Origin: Paenibacillus paeoniae
GTDB lineage: Bacteria > Bacillota > Bacilli > Paenibacillales > Paenibacillaceae
Reading direction: 5' to 3'
DNA: 64,000 nt
Assembly: GCF_003388735.1 (NCBI RefSeq)
Contig: NZ_QUBQ01000002.1
Coordinates: 496,001 to 560,000 of the forward strand
Under the pieces are notes generated by a model. The model saw only the letters and a list, made by a program, of their open reading frames with translations, made no database searches and was not told the DNA's origin. Position 1 is the first letter of the stretch. Each line of letters begins with the position of its first letter. Of the stretch, positions 9,296-18,456 are shown piece by piece. The translations under genes and the position numbers were made by a program.

Positions 9296-9340
9296 AAAAA
9301 AACTGCCCCGTCAACAATAAGGAACGATGGGACAGTTTTT
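9296..9340 (-). terminator. Terminator of the MoxR-DUF58-transglutaminase operon
   Basis: On the minus strand AACTGTCCCATC pairs with GACGGGGCAGTT and is followed by TTTTTTTG. The plus strand also ends in five Ts, so it may work in both directions. It begins 18 bp after the transglutaminase stop. Confidence 0.85.
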
Positions 9341-9357
9341 AAGTTCAGGCTACCTGG

Positions 9358-12108
9358 CTACTGAGCGTCGCCAGTGAACATGGGTGATGATTGCTTCTTG
9401 TCGTGCTTAGTGTCCTTCCAAGCAGAAAGCTTCGTACAGACGGCGCGCAGTTCTTCGTATGCGGGCATATTAGCTAACTGCCCCGGCGCACCAAAACTTG
9501 CCGCTTCTAGCCACATAGACAGTTTGTTTAACTCCAGCCCCGTCTCCGCATCCATACGCAAGCTGAACAAACGGGCTAACTCGCGGATCGTAATCGCGTC
9601 AGTTAATTGCTCCAGCTCTTCGTTTCTGTTGCGCAGAAGTTTTTTGCGCCTGTGCCACAGCAGTTCGAGAGAAGCTTCTGCGACATCGATCAAACTGCTG
9701 CGCTGCCACTCCACGGCAGCTATAGCCGCGATAGCGGCCCTTGGTCTTCTTGGCCCGAGGCTCCCTGCTCCATCTTCACTCCATGACAATGGAGCTGAAG
9801 ACCTCTTCTCGCTCCACGCCGAGGGATCGTTTGATGAAGCAGGACGAATGTCCTCTGCTTCATCCTTAGTTGATGCGCGGGCAAGCGCCGCTACTTCGGC
9901 GCTTGCCGCGCGATAGCGGCGCAGCGCCAGCAGCAGGCGCAGCTGCTGCCGCTGCGCGCCAATAAGCGCGGCGGCGACTAGCGCCAGCGCAACAAGCACC
10001 GCCGCGGCAGCCGCAATCGGCGCCTCCGCTGCGCGGTCCCAAGCTTGCGCCGCTGCGCCCATGGCGGCGCGCGCTCCGCGGGAGATGGCTGCGGCGCTTC
10101 TCTCCGCAGCCGCCTCCAGGCGCTCGACCAGCGAGGCGTTGCCCGCGCCGGTCGCAGCGCTTCCGGCAGCGGCACCGCTCCCCGCCGCTGCCGCAATACC
10201 CTGCCCGCCGCTGAAACCATTGGCAGCGAAAGCAACCCCGGCGACGCCGTCATAACCCGGCGTCGGATCAAACGGCACCCAGCCTGCGCCTGGGAAATAC
10301 ACCTCTACCCAGGCGTGGGCATCCGTGCCTTTCACTTCGTAGAGCTGCGCAGCTTGTTTTGCTGCGCTTCCGCTTGCTTTCCGGGCATTCTCTTCGCTAA
10401 CTGGCGTGCCTGGCGCAAACCCTTTAACCCATCTGGCAGGTATGCCCTCCGCTCGAAGCATCACCACCATCGCAGTCGAGAAATGGACGCAATACCCGCT
10501 CTTTTGCTCGAACAGAAAATGATCTGCAAAATCTTCGCCAACAGACGGGATCTGGCTTTCCGACTTGGAGTAACGGTACGAAGACTTCAAATACTGCTCG
10601 ATCGCCTTCGCTCGATCATAACGGCTTGTAACCCCGCCACCTGCAATTTCCGAGGCCAGCGCGCGAACACGGTCAGGCAATGTATCCGGCAGTTGGAGGA
10701 AGGGCTCCAGCTCTTCCTCCGCCAGCTCCTTCCCTCCACCCCCCTGTCCTTGCGCAAGCTCCGAATCGGGCTCCAGAGCTCTCAATGTCTCTGCGTCCGT
10801 GACGGGCAGCCGGCTTTGTACCGTATATTGCTCCAGCTTAACCATTTCCGACTGTGCATAAAAAGCATCCAGCTTTTCATTAACCGCATAGCTGCTCAGC
10901 TTCCGCCGCGGGTCAGAGGCGATCAGCTCCGTTACCTTGCCTTCGATTCCCGACATAAAGATCGGCATAGCAGGAATTGGACGATCCCACATAATCGTCT
11001 GCGAGATGAACTCGCTTTTCACCGCACCCGAATTACGCTCCCCTTTTTCTCCGGCTGTTGCGTCCGAAATTGCTTGTTCATCCTTCATCCGAACCGGCAG
11101 CAATCCAAGCTCGCTATCAGAGTTGCTCCAGCCTCTCCCGTCATAGACCGCCTTTGCCTCGCCGCGCCAATAAGTACGCAGAGGAGAGTAACCCCAAAAT
11201 ACTACGTTCGCTTGATCGCTTATCGCCCCGCCCAAAGCTGTATCATCAAAGCCATAGCCGGTCAGACCGCTGCCTAGCGCTGTGGAATTCATCCCTCTAA
11301 GCGTCGTCACACTGCCTCCATCACGACCTAGCGAAGCGATGCCGCGTTCCAGCCGTTCCGTCACAGAGGACGTCCATCGCGCCGGCTCCATCGTCCGCTC
11401 TTTGCCTCCTGCAGCAAGCAGCGCGATACCGACGATAATAATCAAAGTGAACAAGGAGCCGGCTAACCATTTCCCCTCCACTTGCTTCAATCTCTCCATA
11501 CCCGCGTCCAAAATACGTCTGGCCCTGGGCAACGATACGATCGTTGACAGCAGCAGCCCTTCTGCCGCTGCGCGAATCAGCCCCCCCAGCACATCCATGC
11601 CAAGCCAAGCATGCAGCGTCAGCAAGTAAACGATGGTCACAGCAGCGATCCCAAGCGCCGCCTGGCGCAGCCAAATCAAAGACTGCAAGGCCGGCGCAAG
11701 CATCGCCCAACCTACGAATAACATCAATGTCCGTAATTCTCCCGACATGACCCATAGCCCGCTTTTTACAATCATCGCTACTTGCTCGCCTATAAGAACA
11801 GGGAAGCTCACTATCCATTCCATCATGCTCTGATCATGGCTTTTGAACAGCCACATTAAACTAAGCACTATTAGCACCGTATGTACCACAACGGACCAAA
11901 AGCCCTTCATACGGAATATGCCAGCCGCCAATATACAACCGATGACAGCAAGCAAAGGCACAGGCCGATAGATAACCGGCCACTCTCCGGCGGTCGTCCA
12001 TGGAAGCAGCCATTCCGCCAGCAAGCCGAACAACAGCAGGCTCGTCATGAATCTGAAGAAGATGGAATCCTCTGAGGCCGAGCGACCCCCTCCTTTATCC
12101 CAAAGCAT
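9358..12108 (-). CDS. Membrane-anchored transglutaminase-like protein
   Basis: I chose the ATG at 12108 (916 aa) because AAGGGGGAAG precedes it by about 7 nt; the frame extends upstream only as overlap with the DUF58 gene. The N-terminal ~190 residues are a bundle of membrane helices (DUF3488/TgpA-like). The extracytoplasmic transglutaminase core shows a Cys540 (GYCVHFST), His598 (DAHAWVEV), Asp614 (FDPTPG) triad. A very Ala/Gly-rich linker and a further membrane helix (AAAAVLVALALVAAALIGA) follow, then a cytoplasmic tail with WHRRKKLLRNRNEEL. It overlaps the DUF58 gene by 14 bp. The linker DNA (about 9890-10200) is strikingly GC-rich. A role in envelope protein processing or cross-linking is family inference. 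Confidence 0.9.
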   Translation of the reverse strand: MLWDKGGGRSASEDSIFFRFMTSLLLFGLLAEWLLPWTTAGEWPVIYRPVPLLAVIGCILAAGIFRMKGFWSVVVHTVLIVLSLMWLFKSHDQSMMEWIVSFPVLIGEQVAMIVKSGLWVMSGELRTLMLFVGWAMLAPALQSLIWLRQAALGIAAVTIVYLLTLHAWLGMDVLGGLIRAAAEGLLLSTIVSLPRARRILDAGMERLKQVEGKWLAGSLFTLIIIVGIALLAAGGKERTMEPARWTSSVTERLERGIASLGRDGGSVTTLRGMNSTALGSGLTGYGFDDTALGGAISDQANVVFWGYSPLRTYWRGEAKAVYDGRGWSNSDSELGLLPVRMKDEQAISDATAGEKGERNSGAVKSEFISQTIMWDRPIPAMPIFMSGIEGKVTELIASDPRRKLSSYAVNEKLDAFYAQSEMVKLEQYTVQSRLPVTDAETLRALEPDSELAQGQGGGGKELAEEELEPFLQLPDTLPDRVRALASEIAGGGVTSRYDRAKAIEQYLKSSYRYSKSESQIPSVGEDFADHFLFEQKSGYCVHFSTAMVVMLRAEGIPARWVKGFAPGTPVSEENARKASGSAAKQAAQLYEVKGTDAHAWVEVYFPGAGWVPFDPTPGYDGVAGVAFAANGFSGGQGIAAAAGSGAAAGSAATGAGNASLVERLEAAAERSAAAISRGARAAMGAAAQAWDRAAEAPIAAAAAVLVALALVAAALIGAQRQQLRLLLALRRYRAASAEVAALARASTKDEAEDIRPASSNDPSAWSEKRSSAPLSWSEDGAGSLGPRRPRAAIAAIAAVEWQRSSLIDVAEASLELLWHRRKKLLRNRNEELEQLTDAITIRELARLFSLRMDAETGLELNKLSMWLEAASFGAPGQLANMPAYEELRAVCTKLSAWKDTKHDKKQSSPMFTGDAQ

Positions 12109-13414
12109 AGGCGTCTTCCCCCTTACCGGCGGAAGTCCACGCTTCCTTGCTTTGCGTAACATGCAGCCAGTAACAGTCCATGCCGCTTGCCTCCAGAAGA
12201 CGCCCCGTCTCTCGCATGGCATATGACGGAACAGCGCTTCTCGATATCCAATACAACTCCAGCGTACAGCCCCATTCGCTGACACGATCCGCCAGCTTCA
12301 GCCAGCGCCCCGCATGATGCCAGTCCGCTGAATACACGGTTAACACACGATCCCTGCTAGTTTGGTCCTCATCCAAATCGGCAACTCCCGGCCATTCCGA
12401 CCCCACTTCCGAAGGGGTCAAGCGAGCGAGCATATGCTTCAGCTCTGACATTCGAGCCAATTGTTCGTGGCCAGAGACTCCCGATACATGATAAGTCCAT
12501 TCATCCGCATACAGCCTGACAGCGGCGCCCGCTTCTACGTTTTGCTGAACATCAAGCAAAGCGTGGCTAATACAAGCATCGAAGAGTCCGCTGTCTCCTT
12601 TAAAAGATGCCTTGAATGAATCCACGACAACGAACCGTTCCGTCCTAGTCTCATCGCCATCATACAGCTTGGTATACATGCCGCGCCCTCTTGCCGCCGC
12701 TCTGAAATCAAGATGCCGAAGCGAGTCTCCTTCGCGATAGGGACGGCTATCCGGCCCCAACCCAGCTTTGCCCAACAACCCCGCGTACGCATCCGTACCT
12801 TCGCCGCCTCCTCTGGCAGACACCGCATATGCGGACGAGTCCGATTGCCCCTGACCCGATGGCTGAAACAGTCCCCCTTCTTCATACAGCGGCAATGAAG
12901 GCAGCACAACGAACTCCGTCGTAAGCGATATCTCTTTTCGAAAGGCTGTCAGCCCAAAGAGATCGCCGCAAGTAACCGTAACTGCACCAAACTGATGAAC
13001 ACCGCGCGCCAGTTCCTTGATCGAATAGTGCAAAGCGGCCCTTTTGCCGAACATCGGAGCTATGACCGTAGTATAAGGAACGGTCCGTTCACCCAGCGAA
13101 CTCGTATTCCTCACACTTTCCTCGATTGCTATCCACACCATCGGGATTCGCCACATACGCTCTATGCGCAAAGAGACTTGAACCGACTCTCCGGCTGTTA
13201 ATTCCGTCTCGGACACCAGGCGTTCTAACGTTATGCTTCTGGAAGCTGCTAGCGGCAACCAGCCGCTTAAAGCCGCTATGCCAGCTAATAATACAAACAT
13301 AAACCACTCCACAGCCCCGCCCCGGATGACAGCCGCAAACCCCGCGCCTATCAGCCCGACTACCAAGACCGTCCACGCCGCCCATCTCGTACGGTATCGG
13401 ACACCGCTTGTCAT
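12095..13414 (-). CDS. DUF58 (von Willebrand factor A-like) membrane protein
   Basis: A 439-aa protein with two N-terminal membrane helices (about 10-55). The DUF58 signature lies near residues 215-250 (GPDSRPYREGDSLRHLDFRAAARG), with a VWA-like fold after it (FVVVDS). Members are encoded between a MoxR ATPase and a transglutaminase-like protein, as here, and are thought to be clients or partners of the ATPase in an envelope-associated complex. The start codon overlaps the moxR stop (ATGA) and its own end overlaps the transglutaminase start, so translation is probably coupled. Confidence 0.92.
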   Translation of the reverse strand: MTSGVRYRTRWAAWTVLVVGLIGAGFAAVIRGGAVEWFMFVLLAGIAALSGWLPLAASRSITLERLVSETELTAGESVQVSLRIERMWRIPMVWIAIEESVRNTSSLGERTVPYTTVIAPMFGKRAALHYSIKELARGVHQFGAVTVTCGDLFGLTAFRKEISLTTEFVVLPSLPLYEEGGLFQPSGQGQSDSSAYAVSARGGGEGTDAYAGLLGKAGLGPDSRPYREGDSLRHLDFRAAARGRGMYTKLYDGDETRTERFVVVDSFKASFKGDSGLFDACISHALLDVQQNVEAGAAVRLYADEWTYHVSGVSGHEQLARMSELKHMLARLTPSEVGSEWPGVADLDEDQTSRDRVLTVYSADWHHAGRWLKLADRVSEWGCTLELYWISRSAVPSYAMRETGRLLEASGMDCYWLHVTQSKEAWTSAGKGEDAYALG

Positions 13415-14454
13415 GGCCGTCTCCCTCTTCCTGAGCCGGGGGATACTTCCTTCGGAAACGGCGTCTCTCTCGTAATACGGCGGATCAGCGCCGCAGCGCT
13501 TCCCCCTTGACGAGCGGACCCGGCGCGCAACGCCATGCGATGAGCCAGCACTGGCTCGGATACAGCAAGCAAATCATCGGGAATGACATACCCTCTGCCC
13601 TCCACATAGGCATGAGCCTGCGATGCGCGAAGCCAATCCCTAAGCGCGCGTGGGCTTAGCCCAAGCAACACGTCCGGTGATCTTCTTGTCGCTTCGCCAA
13701 TTGCTACCATGTAGCGCATAAGTGCGGGATGGACATGAACTTGCCTCGCTTCGGCTTGCATTTGCAGCCATTCCTGTACAGCGACGACCGGCCGCAGCCG
13801 CTCTGGCTCCAGTCTTTTTCCATCGGCATATTGCTCCAGCATACGTTGTTCATGCTCCACACCGGGATAACCGATCGATAATCTCATCATAAAACGGTCA
13901 AGCTGAGCTTCCGGCAGGCTACTCGTTCCTTCAAAGCTAAGCGGGTTCTGTGTAGCAATAAGCATGAATGGCACAGGCAGCCTTCTCGTCTTGCCTTCAA
14001 TGGTTACTCTGCGCTCTTCCATCGCTTCCAGCAGCGCTGATTGCGTGCGTGATGAAGCACGGTTAATCTCATCTGCCAACACGACATTGGCCATAATTGG
14101 CCCCGGCCGATAGACCAAGTCCTGGGTGCGCGTATCCAATACGACGCCGCCAATCACATCCGCAGGCAGCATATCGGATGTAAATTGTATCCGTTTGAAC
14201 TCACCGCCAACCGCACGCGCAAAAGCACCCGCCAGCAGCGTTTTGCCAACGCCCGGCACATCCTCCAGCAGCACATGCCCGCCTGCCAGCGAAGCTGTCA
14301 GCGTATATTTAATCGTATCTTGTTTGCCCAGCAGCACCGAATCTACCTTGTGCAATAGCCGGCGAAGCAGCGTCTGCGGCGGCTCGGCCCAATGAATCGC
14401 ATGCTCCGGTCGCGGGTTGTCTTCATGGCCCTCATATAAATGGGAAGTGATCAT
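13411..14454 (-). CDS. MoxR-family AAA+ ATPase
   Basis: A 347-aa AAA+ chaperone-like ATPase. Walker A is GVGKT at 68-72, and Walker B VVLADEIN ends near 131 with the Asp-Glu pair at 128-129. The arginine-finger/sensor regions (SLPEAQLDRFMMRLSIGYP; LSPRALRDWLRASQAHAYVEGR) are present. It is the first gene of the MoxR-DUF58-transglutaminase operon, a widespread arrangement in Gram-positive bacteria. AGGAGG sits 9 nt before the ATG. A 10-bp inverted repeat adjoins the ribosome binding site (see 14468-14495). Confidence 0.93.
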   Translation of the reverse strand: MITSHLYEGHEDNPRPEHAIHWAEPPQTLLRRLLHKVDSVLLGKQDTIKYTLTASLAGGHVLLEDVPGVGKTLLAGAFARAVGGEFKRIQFTSDMLPADVIGGVVLDTRTQDLVYRPGPIMANVVLADEINRASSRTQSALLEAMEERRVTIEGKTRRLPVPFMLIATQNPLSFEGTSSLPEAQLDRFMMRLSIGYPGVEHEQRMLEQYADGKRLEPERLRPVVAVQEWLQMQAEARQVHVHPALMRYMVAIGEATRRSPDVLLGLSPRALRDWLRASQAHAYVEGRGYVIPDDLLAVSEPVLAHRMALRAGSARQGGSAAALIRRITRETPFPKEVSPGSGRGRRP

Positions 14455-14467
14455 GTACTCTCGCCTC

Positions 14468-14495
14468 CTGAAAAATAAATCTATCTATTTTTCAG
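14468..14495. promoter_or_regulatory. Inverted repeat abutting the moxR ribosome binding site
   Basis: CTGAAAAATA (14468-14477) and TATTTTTCAG (14486-14495) are perfect 10-bp arms with an 8-nt loop, next to the AGGAGG of moxR. It could be an operator or an RNA hairpin limiting access to the start. Only the repeat itself is observed. Confidence 0.45.
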
Positions 14496-14625
14496 TGTCG
14501 CCAGCTTTATCACCCTTTAGACCTGCTAGATTCGTATTCTGTCCCATAAAAACGCCTCAATTGCCACTCTCCCATTCTTTCTTTAATTCTCAAACTCGCT
14601 TTTACCTATCTAATTCTCAAATCCT

Positions 14626-16122
14626 CTATTGTTTGATCCAGACCTCGCGTCGATCCTTCGTGATCGCATAATCCTCAATATCAATGCCGAACTGTCCAAG
14701 CATGGACCGCAATGGCACCTCTGGACGTGCACTTTCATGATCGGACGGCGGCCATGAATCCATCATCCAGAACAGTTTTTTACCTGACAGACTTGCTTCC
14801 ACAACTCCGGATTGCTCATCTTGCTCAGCAGCTCCTCCCATCCATTCCACCAGTTCCATAAGCGGAACATGGATAGAGCCTTTAATGAGTTGATATTGCC
14901 CTGCCCGGAGCACCAAGGACTCCTCGCCGCGATGAACAATGAGAGAAGGCTCTTTATCTGCCCACTGTTGACGCGCACCGCTTGCGTCGAGCGCTTTGCC
15001 GAATTGGACAATCGCCGTCTTATCTCCCTCTTTCACTTTCCCTCTCGCCCATTTCGACTTGCTTGCCAATTGGAATTGTATAGGCTTCACGTTGTGGTCA
15101 AGGGTCTCAAATGAAAATCCTAACTGTTTGTAATAGTGAATAATGGCAGGCAATGCCTTTACGGATTCTTCATGGCCTGCGCTGTCATGGACAAGCACAT
15201 TAAGTGTGTCAGGCAGTTTGGACTTTTTAATGTTCGCCATAATCTCCGAAGACGGAACGCCTCGACGCTTGGAGTCACCGCTATCCACATTCCAATCATG
15301 TACGCGATATCCTGCTGCTCCCAGCGCATCAAAGTAACCTTGATCAAAGTTCGAATAAGTGCCACCCGGCGCCCGAACCAACGTCGTCCGCACTCCCGTT
15401 GCGGCATAGATCGCATCGTCGGTCCGCATCACCTGCTTGGCAAATTCAGAAAAGCTGCCATAAAGCTTATCATAATGATGATCGTACGTATGATTGCCGA
15501 TGGCATGGCCTTCCTCTACGATCCTTTTGGCTATGTCTGGATTGCGCTCCACTTGCTCGCCCAGTACAAAAAACGTCGCCTTTATCCCCTCGCGCTGCAA
15601 AATATCAAGTACCTCAGGCGTGTGCTTGCTCGGACCGTCATCAATCGTCAAATAGATAACTTTTTTGTTTACCGCAGATTCCGGCTCGGAGGGTTGATTC
15701 GCTGTTTTGGAGGTCTGATTAACACTGTCTCCCTCGCCTGTCGTTCCATGGTTGCTATGGCCCCCTTCCGCCTTGTTGCTGACACTGCCGTCTTGAGTAA
15801 CCGACCGATCGTCGCTGTCGTTCTCTATATGTCCATTTTTTTGTGGAATGTTACCGATATCGGCTTTCTTGCCTCTGGAGAGCAAGATCAGTTGTTCCTT
15901 CCCGTTTTTAGCCTCAATAGGCTCCCGATTCCCCTGAACCTCACCGGAGGACGGTTCCCCAAGCAACGGACGCGCATCATATTGGTGGGAGACGGTCTGG
16001 ACATAGCTGGAATGCTCCAAATTGCGAGCCGCTTCACTTTTGTACAACAGACTGCCACCAAACTCCATCACACCAAACCAAAATACTGCCGCACAAATGG
16101 ATGCTTTCACTACTCGTTGCAT
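14626..16122 (-). CDS. Membrane-anchored polysaccharide deacetylase (NodB domain)
   Basis: Starts at the ATG at 16122, spaced 8 nt from AAGGGTGG; a GTG at 16134 and an ATG at 16128 are also in frame but sit too close to or inside the site. The protein is 498 aa. An N-terminal membrane segment is followed by a ~120-residue low-complexity linker rich in Gly, Ser, Asn and Asp. The NodB carbohydrate esterase 4 domain has TIDDGPS (Asp161/Asp162) and the metal-binding HTYDHH (His211, His215), with a substrate-groove RAPGGTYSN motif. A C-terminal region (~110 aa) resembles a copper-amine-oxidase-like wall module (GSIHVPLMELVEWMGG). It probably deacetylates peptidoglycan or another wall glycan outside the membrane. 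Confidence 0.9.
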   Translation of the reverse strand: MQRVVKASICAAVFWFGVMEFGGSLLYKSEAARNLEHSSYVQTVSHQYDARPLLGEPSSGEVQGNREPIEAKNGKEQLILLSRGKKADIGNIPQKNGHIENDSDDRSVTQDGSVSNKAEGGHSNHGTTGEGDSVNQTSKTANQPSEPESAVNKKVIYLTIDDGPSKHTPEVLDILQREGIKATFFVLGEQVERNPDIAKRIVEEGHAIGNHTYDHHYDKLYGSFSEFAKQVMRTDDAIYAATGVRTTLVRAPGGTYSNFDQGYFDALGAAGYRVHDWNVDSGDSKRRGVPSSEIMANIKKSKLPDTLNVLVHDSAGHEESVKALPAIIHYYKQLGFSFETLDHNVKPIQFQLASKSKWARGKVKEGDKTAIVQFGKALDASGARQQWADKEPSLIVHRGEESLVLRAGQYQLIKGSIHVPLMELVEWMGGAAEQDEQSGVVEASLSGKKLFWMMDSWPPSDHESARPEVPLRSMLGQFGIDIEDYAITKDRREVWIKQ

Positions 16123-16134
16123 CGTCATTTCCAC

Positions 16135-16399
16135 CCTTCTCTATCATCAAAATGGTTCTTATTCGAATTGATAGAGTATATGAAACAAGCCTCTAGTAAA
16201 TGCCACTAATTATCATATTTCGCACTAACGCCAAAAGCCTACTCCCACGCCTATTCTTCAACGTTCACACGCTGTTATCTGACTTGTTTTCACACATTGC
16301 TTCACCCTATTAATCCGCCTCAGCCCATTTTGACGACTTATTTCATCACTCTATTGATTAATCGAGCTAATTATCGTTTTTCCTAACTCCCATCCTACT
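16135..16399. other. Gene-free spacer before the tandem array
   Basis: No open frame with a ribosome binding site, no hairpin-plus-T terminator and no recognisable RNA gene. It presumably holds the deacetylase promoter near 16140-16200, but no clear -35/-10 pair was found. Confidence 0.4.
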
Positions 16400-16905
16400 G
16401 CTCGTCAGAACATCTAAGACGTTCTCAGCGACCTAACTTCCGCTCAAACACCATATCGGTGCTTCTAAGTCGTTTTCAACGACCTAACTACCGCTCGGAC
16501 GCTACATCCGTGCATCTAAGTCGTTCTCAGCGACCTAATTACCGTTCGAGCGCCATATCGGTGCTTCTAAGTCGTTCTCAACGACCTAACCACCGCTCGG
16601 ACGCTACATCCGTGTATCTAAGTCGTTCTCAGCGACCTAATTACCGTTCGAGCGCCATATCGGTGCTTCTAAGTCGTTCTCAACGACCTAACCACCGCTC
16701 GGACGCTACATCCGTGCATCTAAGACGTTCTCAGCGACCTAACTTCCGCTCAAACACCATATCGGTGCTTCTAAGTCGTTTTCAACGACCTAACCACCGC
16801 TCGGACGCTACATCCGTGCATCTAAGTCGTTCTCAGCGACCTAATTACCGTTCGAACGCCACATCGGAGTATCTAAGTCGTTTTCAACGACCTAACTACT
16901 TTTCC
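16400..16905. repeat. 51-bp tandem repeat array, 10 copies
   Basis: The core CTAAG(T/A)CG recurs exactly every 51 bp at 16414, 16465, 16516, 16567, 16618, 16669, 16720, 16771, 16822 and 16873. Two unit types mostly alternate: one with CGGACGCTACATCCG and one with CACCATATCGGTG or CGCCATATCGGTG, giving a 102-bp higher-order period. Each unit has two short dyads: GTCGTT..AACGAC (or AGCGAC) and CGGA..TCCG or CACC..GGTG. Because 51 is a multiple of 3, a plus-strand frame stays open through the array, but there is no ribosome binding site or sensible start. I consider the array non-coding. Confidence 0.93.
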
Positions 16906-16972
16906 GCAGCCACACGCTCATTCTCTGCGCTCACACCCTCAAGCTGTCCCACCCTCATACTACTTACTAAAC

Positions 16973-17018
16973 AAAAAGAGCGAGATTCGACGCTGTTACA
17001 ACGTCGAATCTCGCTCTT
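16973..17018 (-). terminator. Terminator of bcp
   Basis: Perfect 17-bp arms, AAGAGCGAGATTCGACG and its complement, 9-nt loop. On the minus strand it ends in TTTTTGTTT. It lies about 90 bp after the bcp stop. Confidence 0.88.
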
Positions 17019-17108
17019 ATTTACATGATATTACTCCCCACGGCAGCAGAGGGCAGCTTGCAGTAAGCACAACCGCTAATTACCAGCTAATAGCCATGGA
17101 AGAGTAAG

Positions 17109-17576
17109 TTACTTCAAACTTCGCGCCGCTTCCAACACTTCCTGAGCATGTCCGTTCACCTTTACCTTGCGCCACTCGCGCACAAGATTGCCTTTGGCGT
17201 CAATAAGGAACGTAGAACGAACGATGCCCATGTACTCTCTACCGTACAGTTTTTTCAGCTGCCATACGCCGTATTGCTCGCATACCCGATGCTCCTCATC
17301 AGCCAGCAGCAAGTAAGGCAGCTCCTTCTTCGCAATAAAGTTCAAATGCGATTTGACACTGTCCCCGCTTATGCCAAGGACAACCGTATTCGCATCGACA
17401 AACTCCGAGTAGACGTCTCGCATATCGCAAGCCTGCACCGTACAGGTCGCCGTCATATCCTTCGGATAGAAAAAGATGACAACATTGCGCCCTCTCAAAT
17501 CGATAAGGGATACCGTCTCCCCATTTGAAGCAGGAAGCTTGAACTTTGGTGCTTTTTTCCCCAATTCAAGTGACAT
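17109..17576 (-). CDS. bcp: Thioredoxin-dependent peroxiredoxin (Bcp/PrxQ type)
   Basis: A 155-aa thioredoxin-fold peroxidase reducing hydroperoxides in the cytoplasm. The peroxidatic Cys45 and resolving Cys50 are five residues apart (TATCTVQAC), the PrxQ arrangement. The motif reads MTATCT in place of the common NTPGCT; the Thr three residues before the Cys is kept. Length is normal. AAGGAG precedes the ATG at good spacing. It is probably a single-gene unit; the exporter operon lies 80 bp upstream on the same strand. Confidence 0.93.
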   Translation of the reverse strand: MSLELGKKAPKFKLPASNGETVSLIDLRGRNVVIFFYPKDMTATCTVQACDMRDVYSEFVDANTVVLGISGDSVKSHLNFIAKKELPYLLLADEEHRVCEQYGVWQLKKLYGREYMGIVRSTFLIDAKGNLVREWRKVKVNGHAQEVLEAARSLK

Positions 17577-17658
17577 TGCGTGCTCTCCTTCCTATTGCTA
17601 TGACCCCGCTCCACTTGGCCAGGACCCTGTACCGCTTGGCTGGTCCCCGCTCTGCGTG

Positions 17659-18450
17659 CTATGAACCCGCTCCGCGATATCGCTTCACGCCATGATTCCA
17701 GAAAGCTAGACCCAGCCCGAATACGATCAAGCCCATAACCGGGGTTAACAGCGCCAACTGGGAAAGATCATCGCTCTTCTGTTCCAGGAAATAAGAAGCC
17801 GGAATAACGCCGACAAAAGCAAATGGCAGCAGCCAGGTCAGCATAAAACGGATAATTTTATTGTAAATATTAACGGGATATCGGCCATAGTTTTGTATGT
17901 TGTACATGAGTGGTACAATGCCCGTCGGCGCGTCGCTGTAGAACGAAATCGCATTGAGCGCCGTATACAAGCCCGCATAGATCAAGACCGCCCCGATAAT
18001 GAACAAGAACAGCATGACTAAATCCATGAAGCTGAACGGCAGTCCCATCTGCCCCCAACAATACGCCATAATGCCTGCGCCAACGAGCGAACCAATCAGC
18101 GATTGCGGATCGACATTCTCGAACAGCACCTGGAACAGGCTATGAGCCGGCCGAGTCAGAACCCGATCCATCTCTCCCTTTACGATATAGCGTTCGCTGA
18201 AGTTCCAGATACTGAACAGTGTGCCGAAGATGCCGTACGGAATCATGAAGAAGCCATAGACGAATACCACTTCAAGCTCTGACCATCCGCCAAGCGAAGC
18301 CGTATGCTGGAACACGATCAGAATAAAGATCAGATTCATCCCTTGGAACAGCAGATCGGAGATCACCTCGATCCAGAAGTCGGCACGATAGGTAAGCCGG
18401 GTTTTGGCGTAGTTCTTAATGTACTCCCAAAATAACGATGCATATCTCAC
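17659..18450 (-). CDS. ABC-2 family permease (DUF990 type), subunit 2
   Basis: A 263-aa integral membrane protein with about six hydrophobic segments, of the ABC-2/DUF990 permease family. Characteristic parts are the N-terminal WEYIKNYAKTRLTYRADFW amphipathic region and VKGEMDRVLTRPAHSLFQVL before the middle helices. Start is GTG at 18450 with AGGAGGG about 10 nt upstream. It is the last gene of a three-gene exporter operon and starts 6 bp after the stop of the related permease at 18457-19251. Substrate unknown. Confidence 0.88.
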   Translation of the reverse strand: MRYASLFWEYIKNYAKTRLTYRADFWIEVISDLLFQGMNLIFILIVFQHTASLGGWSELEVVFVYGFFMIPYGIFGTLFSIWNFSERYIVKGEMDRVLTRPAHSLFQVLFENVDPQSLIGSLVGAGIMAYCWGQMGLPFSFMDLVMLFLFIIGAVLIYAGLYTALNAISFYSDAPTGIVPLMYNIQNYGRYPVNIYNKIIRFMLTWLLPFAFVGVIPASYFLEQKSDDLSQLALLTPVMGLIVFGLGLAFWNHGVKRYRGAGS

Positions 18451-18456
18451 TCTCGG

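Noticed and set aside
9063..9317. 84-codon minus-strand frame upstream of guaA
   Set aside because: Contains the guaA promoter and lacks a ribosome binding site.
10045..11277. 410-codon frame opposite the transglutaminase gene
   Set aside because: Antisense to a gene with a clear catalytic triad; the open frame comes from the GC-rich codon pattern.
15136..16209. 357-codon frame opposite the deacetylase gene
   Set aside because: Antisense shadow of a well-supported NodB-domain gene; no ribosome binding site or recognisable domain.
16400..16905. CRISPR array
   Set aside because: Units are near-identical along their entire 51 bp with no unique spacers, and no cas genes are present.
16459..17028. 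189-codon plus-strand frame with 17-residue repeats through the 51-bp array
   Set aside because: No ribosome binding site; openness is explained by the 51-bp period being a multiple of three, and the frame runs through the bcp terminator.
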